Positions 15,856-23,370 of a stretch of DNA of 28,316 bases are shown here, piece by piece (the first letter of the stretch is position 1; every line of letters begins with the position of its first letter). A model generated the notes under the pieces. The model did not search any database and had not been told where the DNA came from. It worked only from the letters and a program-made list of their open reading frames with translations. Source of the stretch: JBCDBH01 sp039184055. Lineage in GTDB: Bacteria > Acidobacteriota > Thermoanaerobaculia > Multivoradales > J023. The DNA lies in the NCBI GenBank assembly GCA_039184055.1, contig JBCDBH010000029.1, positions 1-28,316 on the forward strand, read 5' to 3'. A program made the position numbers and the translations under genes.

Positions 15856-17222
15856 ACCGATTCTCGGTCGCCGCGCTCGATGATTTTGACGGGACCGGTG
15901 ACTTCGACGGAACCGATGGATTCGACGACAGGCGAGAGCAGGTCGACGGTGCGGGCGAGCGCGCCACGGCTCGCCGCGACCAGCTCGGCGCCACGGGCGC
16001 CCACCGCGCGCGCGGCCTCGTGATCCGCGAGCCAGGACCTCCAGATGGCCGCCAGCGCATCACTGTTCTCGACGCGATGCCACGCCTCAGCATGGTCGAA
16101 GCTATTGGCGATATCGCGGAAATTCTCCATCGACGGGCCGACGACGGTGGGAACGGCGAAACGCGCCGGTTCGAGCGGGTTGTGGCCACCCGTGGCGACC
16201 AGGGTGCCACCGACGAAGGCCGCCGTGGCGAAGCGATAGAGAGAAGCCAGCTCGCCGAGCGTGTCGAGCAGCACGACGTCCACGTGGCTCGACTTGTTTC
16301 GGCTCGACTCGTTTTGAGTTGATTCGGGGGCCGACTCGCTTACCCGGTCCGACTCAGTCGGAGTCTCCAGCCGTGACCGAGCCACGTGACGGATGCCTCG
16401 GTCGCCGAGCAAGCGCAAGACGTCCGGACAACGCTCAGGGTGACGTGGCGCCAGAATGAGCAGAGCGGTGTTCGGCTCGAGCTCGGTGAACGCATCGAGA
16501 ACCTGTTCGTCTTCACCCGCCATGGTCGAGCCGGCGACGAGAATCTCGCGACCAGCGGCGAGGGCGCGCATGTGTTCGCCCAGCGCGTCGAGCGGTGGCG
16601 GTTCATCGGCATCGAATTTCAGATTGCCGGTGATCTCGATCCGGTCCGGGTCGACACCGAGTGCGGTCAAGCGATCACGATCGGCGGTGGTCTGCATGCC
16701 AAAACGATCGACCGGGTCGAAAAACAAGCCCGAGAGCGGGCGAACCTTGCGCATCCGTCCGAAGCTCGAACCGCTCACCCGGCCATTGACCACCGTGACC
16801 GGAATCCGCGCGCGTCGCGTCGCGCGCAGCACCAAAGGCCAATAATCGCCCTCCACCAGCACCAGGCCGGTCGGTCTGAAATGACGCATGAACCGCCGTA
16901 CCGCGAAGCCCAAGTCGAACGGCAGGTACGCCACGGTGGCGCGCTCACCGAGGGTTGCGCGGGCTCGTGCCTGGCCCGTGGGGGTGACGGTGGTCACCAA
17001 CAAGGGGACCGATTCCGGTAGCGCTCGTGCCACGGTCGCCGCGACGCCCACTTCGCCCACCGAGACCGCGTGCAGCCAGAGCGAGCCAGAGGGTGCCGTG
17101 GGAAGGCGCAGCGTCAAGCGTCCGGGCAGCGTCTCGAGGTAGTGGGCGCCACGCCGGATAAGAAGAAACGGCGCCGCGATGACGAGCGCGAAGGCCATCG
17201 CGAGCTGGTAGAGAAGCCACAT
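15852..17222 (-). CDS. waaA: 3-deoxy-D-manno-octulosonic acid transferase (Kdo transferase)
   Basis: A 456-residue GT-B glycosyltransferase that adds Kdo from CMP-Kdo to lipid A precursors. It has an N-terminal membrane anchor (residues 3-22), the HAVSVGE motif with catalytic E57, VEGDYWP, NGRVS, LAPRHPER and the donor-site GGHNPLEPA signature. Between LAPRHPER...RSRL and VDVVLLDT there is an insertion of about 28 Ser/Glu-rich residues (about 286-313), built from 15-bp units. A further tail of about 30 residues follows the last conserved helix. The start is ATG 17222; the open frame upstream to 17402 would cross the divergent sigma gene. A TATACT box lies 9 nt upstream. Confidence 0.93.
   Translation of the reverse strand: MWLLYQLAMAFALVIAAPFLLIRRGAHYLETLPGRLTLRLPTAPSGSLWLHAVSVGEVGVAATVARALPESVPLLVTTVTPTGQARARATLGERATVAYLPFDLGFAVRRFMRHFRPTGLVLVEGDYWPLVLRATRRARIPVTVVNGRVSGSSFGRMRKVRPLSGLFFDPVDRFGMQTTADRDRLTALGVDPDRIEITGNLKFDADEPPPLDALGEHMRALAAGREILVAGSTMAGEDEQVLDAFTELEPNTALLILAPRHPERCPDVLRLLGDRGIRHVARSRLETPTESDRVSESAPESTQNESSRNKSSHVDVVLLDTLGELASLYRFATAAFVGGTLVATGGHNPLEPARFAVPTVVGPSMENFRDIANSFDHAEAWHRVENSDALAAIWRSWLADHEAARAVGARGAELVAASRGALARTVDLLSPVVESIGSVEVTGPVKIIERGDRESV
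16286..16362. repeat. 15-bp-period tandem repeat and palindrome within waaA
   Basis: Two adjacent 15-bp units (16286-16300 and 16301-16315, two mismatches) are followed by more degenerate units in the same phase up to about 16360. In the protein they encode five-residue Ser/Glu repeats. The end includes a perfect 7-bp inverted repeat, TCCGACT-C-AGTCGGA (16348-16362). The block sits in a variable loop of the transferase. Confidence 0.6.
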
Positions 17223-17231
17223 CGGGGTGGC

Positions 17232-17239
17232 AGTATAAT
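17232..17239. promoter_or_regulatory. Candidate divergent promoter core between waaA and the sigma gene
   Basis: AGTATAAT contains a perfect plus-strand -10 hexamer TATAAT (17234-17239) pointing to the sigma gene, and TATACT on the minus strand (17237-17232) pointing to waaA, ending 9 nt before its ATG. No clear -35 is visible for either, so activity in both directions is an inference from base composition and position. Confidence 0.4.
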
Positions 17240-17298
17240 CGGCCTCCGGCCAACTACCGCGAAAAGTGCTCCACGAGGCCGGGCGCGAGGCTGAGACC

Positions 17299-18132
17299 AT
17301 GAGCGATACTGACGATTCACAACCGGATGGACGCATCCAGGATAAACGCATTCCGGATAAACGCACCGAGACGCCCAGTCGTAAACCGATTGAGGACGAC
17401 ACGATGCGAACAGCTACTGCCTACACACCGCCCGGTCACGGTTCGGAACACGAAGCCGACCGATCTTCCCGCGACAGCGAGCCAAACGGCCCGCGTCTCG
17501 CCTTTTCAGAGGTCCGTCATCGCCGCGCGCTACGCGACGCGTCGGATCGCGAACTGCTCGACGCGCTTTCCCGAGCCGACGAATCGGCGCTCGACGAGCT
17601 GATCGAGCGCAAGACCGCGCCGCTCTTGCAGGTCGCGCAACGGATTCTCGGCGATGCCGAAGAAGCTCGTGACGTCGTCCAGGTGACCTTTCTCCGCCTG
17701 TGGGAAAACCGCGCGTCGTACGACGGTAAGTGGAGCCCGAATACCTGGATCTACCGCATCACCACCAATCTGGCGATCGACCATCTGCGAGCCCGTAAGA
17801 GCCGCGAGCGGATCGCCGAGCCGGTGCGGCTGCATCTTCGTGACATGGCCGAATATCGCGCGTCGCGCGATCTCGCGGCGCTCCACGAAGACGAAGTGAT
17901 GACGATTTTTCAAGAGCTCGCCGCCGAGCTCACCGAGCGACAGCGTGTCGTGTTCCTGCTTCGCGAGGTCGAAGGCTTACCTTCCAAGGAGGTGGCGGAC
18001 ATCGTGGGTTGTCGCGAATCGACCGTCCGGAACCATCTTTTCAACGCTCGTCGAGAGTTGCGCCGACGCCTGATCGAACGCTATCCCGAATATGCTCGGC
18101 TCGCTGACGGGTCCGAAGAGGAGGGCTCATGA
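17299..18132 (+). CDS. ECF-type RNA polymerase sigma factor
   Basis: A 277-residue sigma-70-family factor of the extracytoplasmic-function type. Region 2 lies at about residues 113-168 (RILGDAEEARDVVQVTFLRLW, then NTWIYRITTNLAIDHLRARK) and region 4 at about 208-258 (LTERQRVVFLLREVEGLPSKEVADI, then STVRNHLFNARRELRRRL). Residues 1-75 are an unusual hydrophilic extension containing a 15-bp tandem triplication. ATG 17299 and ATG 17404 each have a GAGG 8 nt upstream; the AT-richer codons between them make 17404 a real alternative. The stop overlaps the anti-sigma gene (ATGA). It probably directs transcription of this operon or its targets in response to an envelope signal. Confidence 0.9.
   Translation: MSDTDDSQPDGRIQDKRIPDKRTETPSRKPIEDDTMRTATAYTPPGHGSEHEADRSSRDSEPNGPRLAFSEVRHRRALRDASDRELLDALSRADESALDELIERKTAPLLQVAQRILGDAEEARDVVQVTFLRLWENRASYDGKWSPNTWIYRITTNLAIDHLRARKSRERIAEPVRLHLRDMAEYRASRDLAALHEDEVMTIFQELAAELTERQRVVFLLREVEGLPSKEVADIVGCRESTVRNHLFNARRELRRRLIERYPEYARLADGSEEEGS
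17325..17369 (+). repeat. 15-bp tandem triplication at the 5' end of the sigma gene
   Basis: Three adjacent 15-bp units at 17325, 17340 and 17355 share the core GGATaaACGCA (first copy GGATGGACGCA). If translated they encode three DxRxx pentapeptides. The segment lies between the two candidate start codons of the sigma gene, so it is either an N-terminal repeat or a 5' leader repeat. Confidence 0.65.
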
Positions 18133-18794
18133 GCTGCTGTGGGGATTGGCGACGACTCGTCGCGCGGCGTGACGCGGCCTCCGGTGACGAGCAAGCACCG
18201 GCCGACGCGGCTTGGGATCGTGCTCTCGAGCACTATGACCAATGCGAGGCTTGTCGAGACGAGGCGTTGAGCGCCGATCCGACCCTCGTCTTTCGGCGTC
18301 TTCCCGCTCCGACCGCGCGGCAAGCCGATGTCGACTCCATGAAAATCGCCGTGGCGGCGTTGCGGGGGGCGAAACGGATCGAGCCGGCCGCCAGCCGACC
18401 GCCGTGGTTCTGGCGCTCCGCGGCGGCCGCGATCGTCGCCGCGACGCTCGGCGCGGTGACCTTGCTTTCGATACAGACTCATTCCACTGCCGTGAATGCA
18501 CCCGCCGTGGACGTGGCCGCCGTGGATGCGGCCGCCGTGGATGCGGCCGCCACGATCGAGATCATGGCGCGCGACAGCGACGACCTCACGGCCTTCGATA
18601 CGACGATGCCCGTCGAATTCGCCTCCGTCGAGGCCGGGCAAGCCACGGCGGGCGATCCACTCGCCCCGCTCCTCGCCTCGATGCCGTTGATCGATACCGA
18701 CGACGAGTCGCTGGGTGAAGTCATTCAGCTCGTCGATGGCGACCTTGCGGTCGTGATCGTCGGCGCGCCTGCTGATGGTGATTTCGATGTTTGA
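18129..18794 (+). CDS. Membrane anti-sigma factor with zinc-finger motif
   Basis: A 221-residue protein translationally coupled (ATGA) to the ECF sigma gene. The N-terminal cytoplasmic part has H35, C39 and C42 in an H-x3-C-x2-C arrangement, the hallmark of zinc anti-sigma domains. One transmembrane helix (about 97-115) precedes a periplasmic part of about 105 residues, beginning with four 15-bp-encoded AVDAA-type pentapeptides and then an acidic region. The layout and position identify it as the cognate anti-sigma factor, releasing the sigma factor on a periplasmic or redox signal. No sequence similarity beyond the zinc motif is recognised. Confidence 0.75.
   Translation: MSCCGDWRRLVARRDAASGDEQAPADAAWDRALEHYDQCEACRDEALSADPTLVFRRLPAPTARQADVDSMKIAVAALRGAKRIEPAASRPPWFWRSAAAAIVAATLGAVTLLSIQTHSTAVNAPAVDVAAVDAAAVDAAATIEIMARDSDDLTAFDTTMPVEFASVEAGQATAGDPLAPLLASMPLIDTDDESLGEVIQLVDGDLAVVIVGAPADGDFDV
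18489..18548 (+). repeat. 15-bp tandem repeat, four copies, in the anti-sigma gene
   Basis: Four adjacent 15-bp units starting at 18489, 18504, 18519 and 18534; the last two are identical (GCCGTGGATGCGGCC), the others differ at a few positions. They are in frame and encode AV(N/D)xx pentapeptides immediately after the membrane helix, forming a flexible periplasmic linker. Confidence 0.75.
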
Positions 18795-19512
18795 GGCACG
18801 TAGCCGCGCCGTTCTTCGTTTGGTCTTGATCGGTCTGTTGCTGAGCACCAGCGCGGCGCTTGCCAAACCCTCGCCCGCGCCCTTGAGCGTGTACGCGTTC
18901 AGCTTCGAGCACCAATCGGCCAGCGATGCCATCTTCTTCGTTCGGCATCTCCTCTCGCCCCGGGGCACGGTCGAGCTGCAGCCGGGTGGCAACACGCTCG
19001 TGGTGCGCGACGAGCGGGTGGCGATCAACAAGATCCGCCGCATGCTCGAAGGCTTCGATCATCCGCCACGGATGATGCGGATCGACATCCACGTGCTTCG
19101 CGCCGGCACCAAGATCGGCACCGAAGGCGAAGTGCCTCCGGAAGCGCTGGTCGATCGATTGCGTGGTCTGCTGCGGTACGACGAATATCGCCAGATCGCG
19201 GTCGCCGAGCTGAGCTCGCGCGAGGGAGAAGACGTCACCTACGCGCTCGGTCGTGACTATCGGGTCAGCTTCAAGCTGGGAACGTTGCTCGGTGATCGAC
19301 GGCTGCGACTCGACGACTTTCGCATCACCGCCACGCCCGGACCGCGATCGGCGAACAAATCGCGTCGTCCGGAGCCACACGAGCTCATTCATACCGACCT
19401 GAATCTCTGGAAAAACCAGCAGTTTGCTCTGGTGTTGTCGCAAGAAGGCACGACACCCGAAGCCGTGCTGGTGGCCATCTCCTTTCGTCTCGAAGACGAG
19501 CCGACGCGCTAG
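18787..19512 (+). CDS. Exported protein with a stand-alone secretin N-type domain
   Basis: A 241-residue protein with a signal peptide (residues 1-26, ending ALA). Residues about 32-100 match the secretin short domain pattern: a YAFSFEHQSASDAIFFVRHLLS helix-strand, the GNTLVVRDERVAINKIRRMLEGFDHPPRMMRIDIHV segment typical of N1/NolW domains just before the secretin pore. The remaining 140 residues are beta-rich and do not contain the secretin gate or channel motifs, so this is not a secretin. It lies between the anti-sigma gene (8-nt overlap) and gspF, pointing to a periplasmic accessory of the secretion machine. ATG 18787 gives a clean signal peptide; ATG 18775 is a possible alternative adding four residues. 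Confidence 0.7.
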   Translation: MFEARSRAVLRLVLIGLLLSTSAALAKPSPAPLSVYAFSFEHQSASDAIFFVRHLLSPRGTVELQPGGNTLVVRDERVAINKIRRMLEGFDHPPRMMRIDIHVLRAGTKIGTEGEVPPEALVDRLRGLLRYDEYRQIAVAELSSREGEDVTYALGRDYRVSFKLGTLLGDRRLRLDDFRITATPGPRSANKSRRPEPHELIHTDLNLWKNQQFALVLSQEGTTPEAVLVAISFRLEDEPTR

Positions 19513-19533
19513 CGCTCCGACAAGGTTTCGATC

Positions 19534-20748
19534 ATGGAATTCGTTTGTCGCCTGGGTACCCCTGACGGCCGTATCCGCACCGAAGTACAAAACTCGAGTG
19601 ACGCCGGCGCGCTGCGTCGAGAGCTCGAGCGCCAGGGCTTTCACATCTTCGAGATCAAGCCCAAGGGCTTCGCCTTGTCGTTCGATCTCCCGGCGCTTTT
19701 CCGTGGCCGTGCCAAGCTCTCGGACGAAGAGTTCCTGGCCTTCAATCGCGAGCTCGCCGCGCTTCTCCGCGCTGGTCTCCCCCTGCTCCAGGGTCTCGAC
19801 ATGATGCTCGAGCGGATGACCGACGACCGCTTGCGCGACGTCATGACGGACATCCGCGACCAGGTCAAATCGGGTGCCGACCTTTCCGAAGCATTCGCGT
19901 CACACGGTGATACCTTTCCGCCGCTCTATGCCGCCACGCTCAAAGCGGGTGAGCGTTCGGGTGAGCTCGAGCAGGTGATCCGGCGCTTCATGCGCTATCA
20001 GAAGCTGATCCTCGACGCGCGCAAGAAGGTCGTTTCGGCGATGGTGTACCCGGTCGTGCTGGTGGTCTTGTCGGTGATCATCCTCTCGGTCCTGTTGATT
20101 TACGTCGTGCCGCGATTCACCGCGTTCTACGGCGATCTCGACGCCCAGCTGCCGGCGCTCACCCAAGGCACCCTCGCGGTGGCGTTCTTTCTTCGCGACT
20201 ACGGCTGGCTCGTCGGGCTCGTTTTGGTCGCCGCCTTCTTCGGTCTGCGGCTCTGGGTTCGGACGCCCAAGGGGCGTGTCACCGTCGACGGTTGGCGTCT
20301 CCGTCTACCGCTGGTGGGGATCATCTTTCGTGATTTCGGCCTTTCCGAGTTCTGCCGCTCGGTGTCGACGCTGCTCGCCGGTGGTCTGCCGCTGCTCACC
20401 AGTTTGCAGATCGGCATCGATGCGATCGGCAACCATTGGCTGCGCAAGAAGCTCGAACCGTCGATCGACGGTGTGCGTCAAGGTGGCGCCTTCCACGAAG
20501 CGCTCGACCAGGCGTCCGTCTTTCCGCCGATCGGTGTCGACATGATCAAAGTCGGTGAGGCGACCGGTGAGCTCGACGAAATGTTGTCGAGCACCGCCGA
20601 CTACTTCGACGATCAGAGTGAAGTGCGGACCGCGCGTCTGTTGTCGTTGGTCGAGCCACTCATGTTGGTGATCATGGGCTTTATTGTCGCGACCATTTTG
20701 ATTTCGATCTACCTGCCGATGTTCAGCGTCATCGGTCAGGTGCGCTAA
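19534..20748 (+). CDS. gspF: Type II secretion / type IV pilus inner-membrane platform protein GspF
   Basis: A 404-residue platform protein that couples the cytoplasmic ATPase to pseudopilus assembly. Two T2SSF domains (about residues 65-190 and 268-395) carry the repeated LLRAGLPLLQGLDMM and LLAGGLPLLTSLQIG motifs. Membrane helices lie near 168-192, 215-237 and 376-400. The N-terminal 60 residues form the usual beta-rich start. ATG 19534 has an AAGG 8 nt upstream. It is followed after 10 bp by the ATPase gene. Sequence alone does not separate GspF from PilC; the operon is mixed. Confidence 0.92.
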   Translation: MEFVCRLGTPDGRIRTEVQNSSDAGALRRELERQGFHIFEIKPKGFALSFDLPALFRGRAKLSDEEFLAFNRELAALLRAGLPLLQGLDMMLERMTDDRLRDVMTDIRDQVKSGADLSEAFASHGDTFPPLYAATLKAGERSGELEQVIRRFMRYQKLILDARKKVVSAMVYPVVLVVLSVIILSVLLIYVVPRFTAFYGDLDAQLPALTQGTLAVAFFLRDYGWLVGLVLVAAFFGLRLWVRTPKGRVTVDGWRLRLPLVGIIFRDFGLSEFCRSVSTLLAGGLPLLTSLQIGIDAIGNHWLRKKLEPSIDGVRQGGAFHEALDQASVFPPIGVDMIKVGEATGELDEMLSSTADYFDDQSEVRTARLLSLVEPLMLVIMGFIVATILISIYLPMFSVIGQVR

Positions 20749-20758
20749 GGGGCTTCGC

Positions 20759-22420
20759 ATGGCTACCTCGACTCCAGTCGATTCGCCCGAACAGATCTTG
20801 CACAACGATCTCGAAATGCCCGCCGAGCTGGCGGGTGAAGGCCGTGACGACGAGGCGTTGGCGCGCGAGACCGCCGATGCATACGGTCTCGACTACGTCG
20901 ATGTGCGCCATTTTCGGGTCGACAACGACTTGTTCCGCAGCATCCCATTCGACTTGATGTTGCGGTACGTCTTCATCCCCGAAGAGCAGCTCGAAGGCCG
21001 TCTGGCCGTCATCATGGCCGAGCCCACGGACGTCAGGAAGATCGACGAGGTCGAGATTCAGCTCGGTCAGCCGATCGAGATCAAGGTCGGTTCCAAAGGC
21101 GCGATCGAAGAGCTTCTGACCCGCGCCGAAAGCGCCCAGCGTGTGCTCGACGAGGCGACCGAAGAGTTCCGGCTGCAGCTGGTCACCGACAGTGACGAAG
21201 GTCAAGAGGTCCTCACCCTCGACACCATCACCCAGGATTCGAGCCCGATCATCAAACTGGTCGACTCGACGCTCTTCAACGCCATCCAGCGGCGCGCGAG
21301 CGATATCCACATCGAGACGGGTGATGCCGATGTGATGATCAAGTACCGGATCGACGGTGCCCTCTACCAGGCGATGGACCCGATCGACAAGCGCCACCAC
21401 CAGACCATCATCAGCCGTATCAAGGTCATGGCGGAGCTCGACATCGCCGAGAAGCGCATTCCGCAGGACGGTCGCTTCCGTCTTCGTCTCAAGGGCCGCA
21501 CCATCGACTTCCGCGTCTCGATTCTGCCGACCGTGCACGGCGAGGATTCGGTCATTCGTATCCTCGACAAGGAGTCGATGAACGAAGAGTTCAAGAACCT
21601 TCGTCTCGACATTCTGGGATTCGACGAGATCACGCTGCGCAAGCTCCGCAAGTCGGTGCGTGAGCCCTACGGCATGGTGCTGGTGACCGGTCCGACCGGT
21701 TCGGGTAAAACGACGACCCTCTATGGCGCGCTGTCGGAAATCCAATCGGTCGAAGACAAGATCATCACCATCGAGGATCCGGTCGAGTATCAGCTGCGCG
21801 GGGTGACGCAAATCCCGGTCAACGAAAAGAAGGGCCTCACCTTCGCTCGTGGCTTGCGATCGATCCTGCGTCACGATCCCGACAAGATCATGGTCGGTGA
21901 GATCCGCGATCCCGAAACGGCACAGATCGCCATCCAGTCGGCGCTCACGGGTCACTTGGTCTTCACCACGGTGCACGCCAACAACGTGGTCGACGTCCTC
22001 GGGCGATTTCTCAATATGAACGTCGACCTGTACAATTTCGTCTCGGCGCTCAACTGTGTGCTCGCACAACGGCTCGTTCGCAAAATCTGTGAGCATTGCC
22101 GCCGACCGGTAACGCCTCCCCCGCATCTGCTCGAAGAAAGCGGTCTCGACCCCAACATGTACGAGGGGCAAGTCTTCTACGAAGGGGCGGGGTGTCTCGA
22201 GTGCAACGGTACGGGCTTCCATGGTCGTTTGGCGGTCTCGGAATTACTCGACCTCTCGGATCCGATCCGTGAGCTCATCTTGGCGCGACGACCCGCCTCG
22301 GAAATCAAACGAGCGGCGAAAGAGGAGGGCATGACGTTCCTCCGCGAATCGGCCCTCCAGAAGGCATTTCAGGGAGTGACAACCCTTCGTGAAATCAACA
22401 AAGTTACCTTCGTGGATTGA
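20759..22420 (+). CDS. gspE: Type II secretion / pilus assembly ATPase GspE
   Basis: A 553-residue traffic ATPase powering pseudopilus extension. An N-terminal GspE/MshE-type domain (to about residue 145) precedes the ATPase core, with Walker A GPTGSGKT at 311-318, the Asp box EDPVEYQL, Walker B region KIMVGEIRDPETAQIA and the His box HLVFTTVHANN. A tetracysteine zinc site is present: C444, C447, C479 and C482. The zinc-containing form is usual for GspE and PilB. It overlaps the pilM-like gene by 32 nt. ATG 20759 follows an AAGGGG that overlaps the gspF stop. Confidence 0.94.
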   Translation: MATSTPVDSPEQILHNDLEMPAELAGEGRDDEALARETADAYGLDYVDVRHFRVDNDLFRSIPFDLMLRYVFIPEEQLEGRLAVIMAEPTDVRKIDEVEIQLGQPIEIKVGSKGAIEELLTRAESAQRVLDEATEEFRLQLVTDSDEGQEVLTLDTITQDSSPIIKLVDSTLFNAIQRRASDIHIETGDADVMIKYRIDGALYQAMDPIDKRHHQTIISRIKVMAELDIAEKRIPQDGRFRLRLKGRTIDFRVSILPTVHGEDSVIRILDKESMNEEFKNLRLDILGFDEITLRKLRKSVREPYGMVLVTGPTGSGKTTTLYGALSEIQSVEDKIITIEDPVEYQLRGVTQIPVNEKKGLTFARGLRSILRHDPDKIMVGEIRDPETAQIAIQSALTGHLVFTTVHANNVVDVLGRFLNMNVDLYNFVSALNCVLAQRLVRKICEHCRRPVTPPPHLLEESGLDPNMYEGQVFYEGAGCLECNGTGFHGRLAVSELLDLSDPIRELILARRPASEIKRAAKEEGMTFLRESALQKAFQGVTTLREINKVTFVD

Positions 22421-23369
22421 GCGCCTGCTCGGGCTCGACCCGTTGCCGGCCCCGCCGCACGTCTTCGCGATCGACAGCGAAGCGATTCGCTATGGCAGCG
22501 TGCGACGAGGGCAGCAGGGCTTCATTTTCGAAGCCTACCGGGTCGAGACGTTGGAGCCGGGCTTGCTCACCGACGGCGTCACGGGCGCGACGGTCGGCGA
22601 TCGAGCCGCGCTCGCCGCGACCGTCAAAGGGTTTGTCGGGGGCCTACCCGGACCCTTCAAGGAAGCGTCGTTGTTGCTTCCCGACACCTGGCTACGGCTC
22701 CTCTTCGCCGAGCTCGAAGAGCTACCCACCAAACGTCAGACCCGCGACGATATCCTGCGCTGGAAGCTCGAGCGCCTGGTGCCGTACGCGGTCGACGACC
22801 TGCGGATCAGCGCCGTGTCGATCGCGCCGTTGCCCGATCAGGCCGAGCCCGTGCGTGTCTTGCTCGGTTTCGCTCCCGAAAGCTTGGTCGGTCCGATCGA
22901 GAGTGCCTTTGCCGAGGCCGGGGTCACGCTCGGTCAAATCACCAACGTGACGCTCGCCGCGCTCACCGGAGTCACCGATCAACTCGCCGAGGGTGAGGTG
23001 GCCGCGTTGGTGCTCGCCGCCGAAAGCGGCTACACGATCAGCATGGTCCGTGACGGTGAGCCCTTGCTCTACCGCTACAAGGAGCTCGCGGGTGAGATGG
23101 CGGTGACGCAACGGGCCGCGACGGTACGACGCGATCTTCGACTGACCGCGAGCTTCGCGCGCGAACGTCTCGGCAGCGAGCCGGCGCGTGTGTTCGTGGC
23201 CGCGCCTCATGCTTTGGAGCCGGAGTGGCTCACCTGGCTCGACGACGAGCTCGGTGTGGCGTCCGAGCCCCTCGGAAACAACCATCTGAACCTGGGCCGC
23301 GTACCCGCCGACCTGCCTTGGGACGAGGTCGCCGCCATGTACGGTGCCGCGGCGAGTGAGGTGTTCTGA
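22389..23369 (+). CDS. PilM-like actin-fold assembly protein
   Basis: A 326-residue cytoplasmic protein with the actin-like fold of PilM/GspL-cyto: phosphate-1-like HVFAIDSEAIRYGSV at residues 19-33, a WKLERLVPYAVDDLRIS segment, and a LVLAAESGYTISMVRDGEPLLYRYKEL strand in the second half. No membrane helix, unlike GspL, so PilM is the better comparison. It should bind the N-terminus of the next protein. GTG 22389 lies 32 nt inside gspE, with AGGGAG 12 nt upstream. The order pilM, pilN, pilO, pilP, secretin matches type IV pilus clusters. Confidence 0.8.
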   Translation: MKSTKLPSWIERLLGLDPLPAPPHVFAIDSEAIRYGSVRRGQQGFIFEAYRVETLEPGLLTDGVTGATVGDRAALAATVKGFVGGLPGPFKEASLLLPDTWLRLLFAELEELPTKRQTRDDILRWKLERLVPYAVDDLRISAVSIAPLPDQAEPVRVLLGFAPESLVGPIESAFAEAGVTLGQITNVTLAALTGVTDQLAEGEVAALVLAAESGYTISMVRDGEPLLYRYKELAGEMAVTQRAATVRRDLRLTASFARERLGSEPARVFVAAPHALEPEWLTWLDDELGVASEPLGNNHLNLGRVPADLPWDEVAAMYGAAASEVF

Positions 23370-23370
23370 C

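Noticed and set aside
20729..22222. Long open reading frame (497 codons) antisense to gspE
   Set aside because: Same reason: the plus strand carries Walker A/B and zinc motifs; the antisense product is Asp/Arg/Val-rich without domain character.
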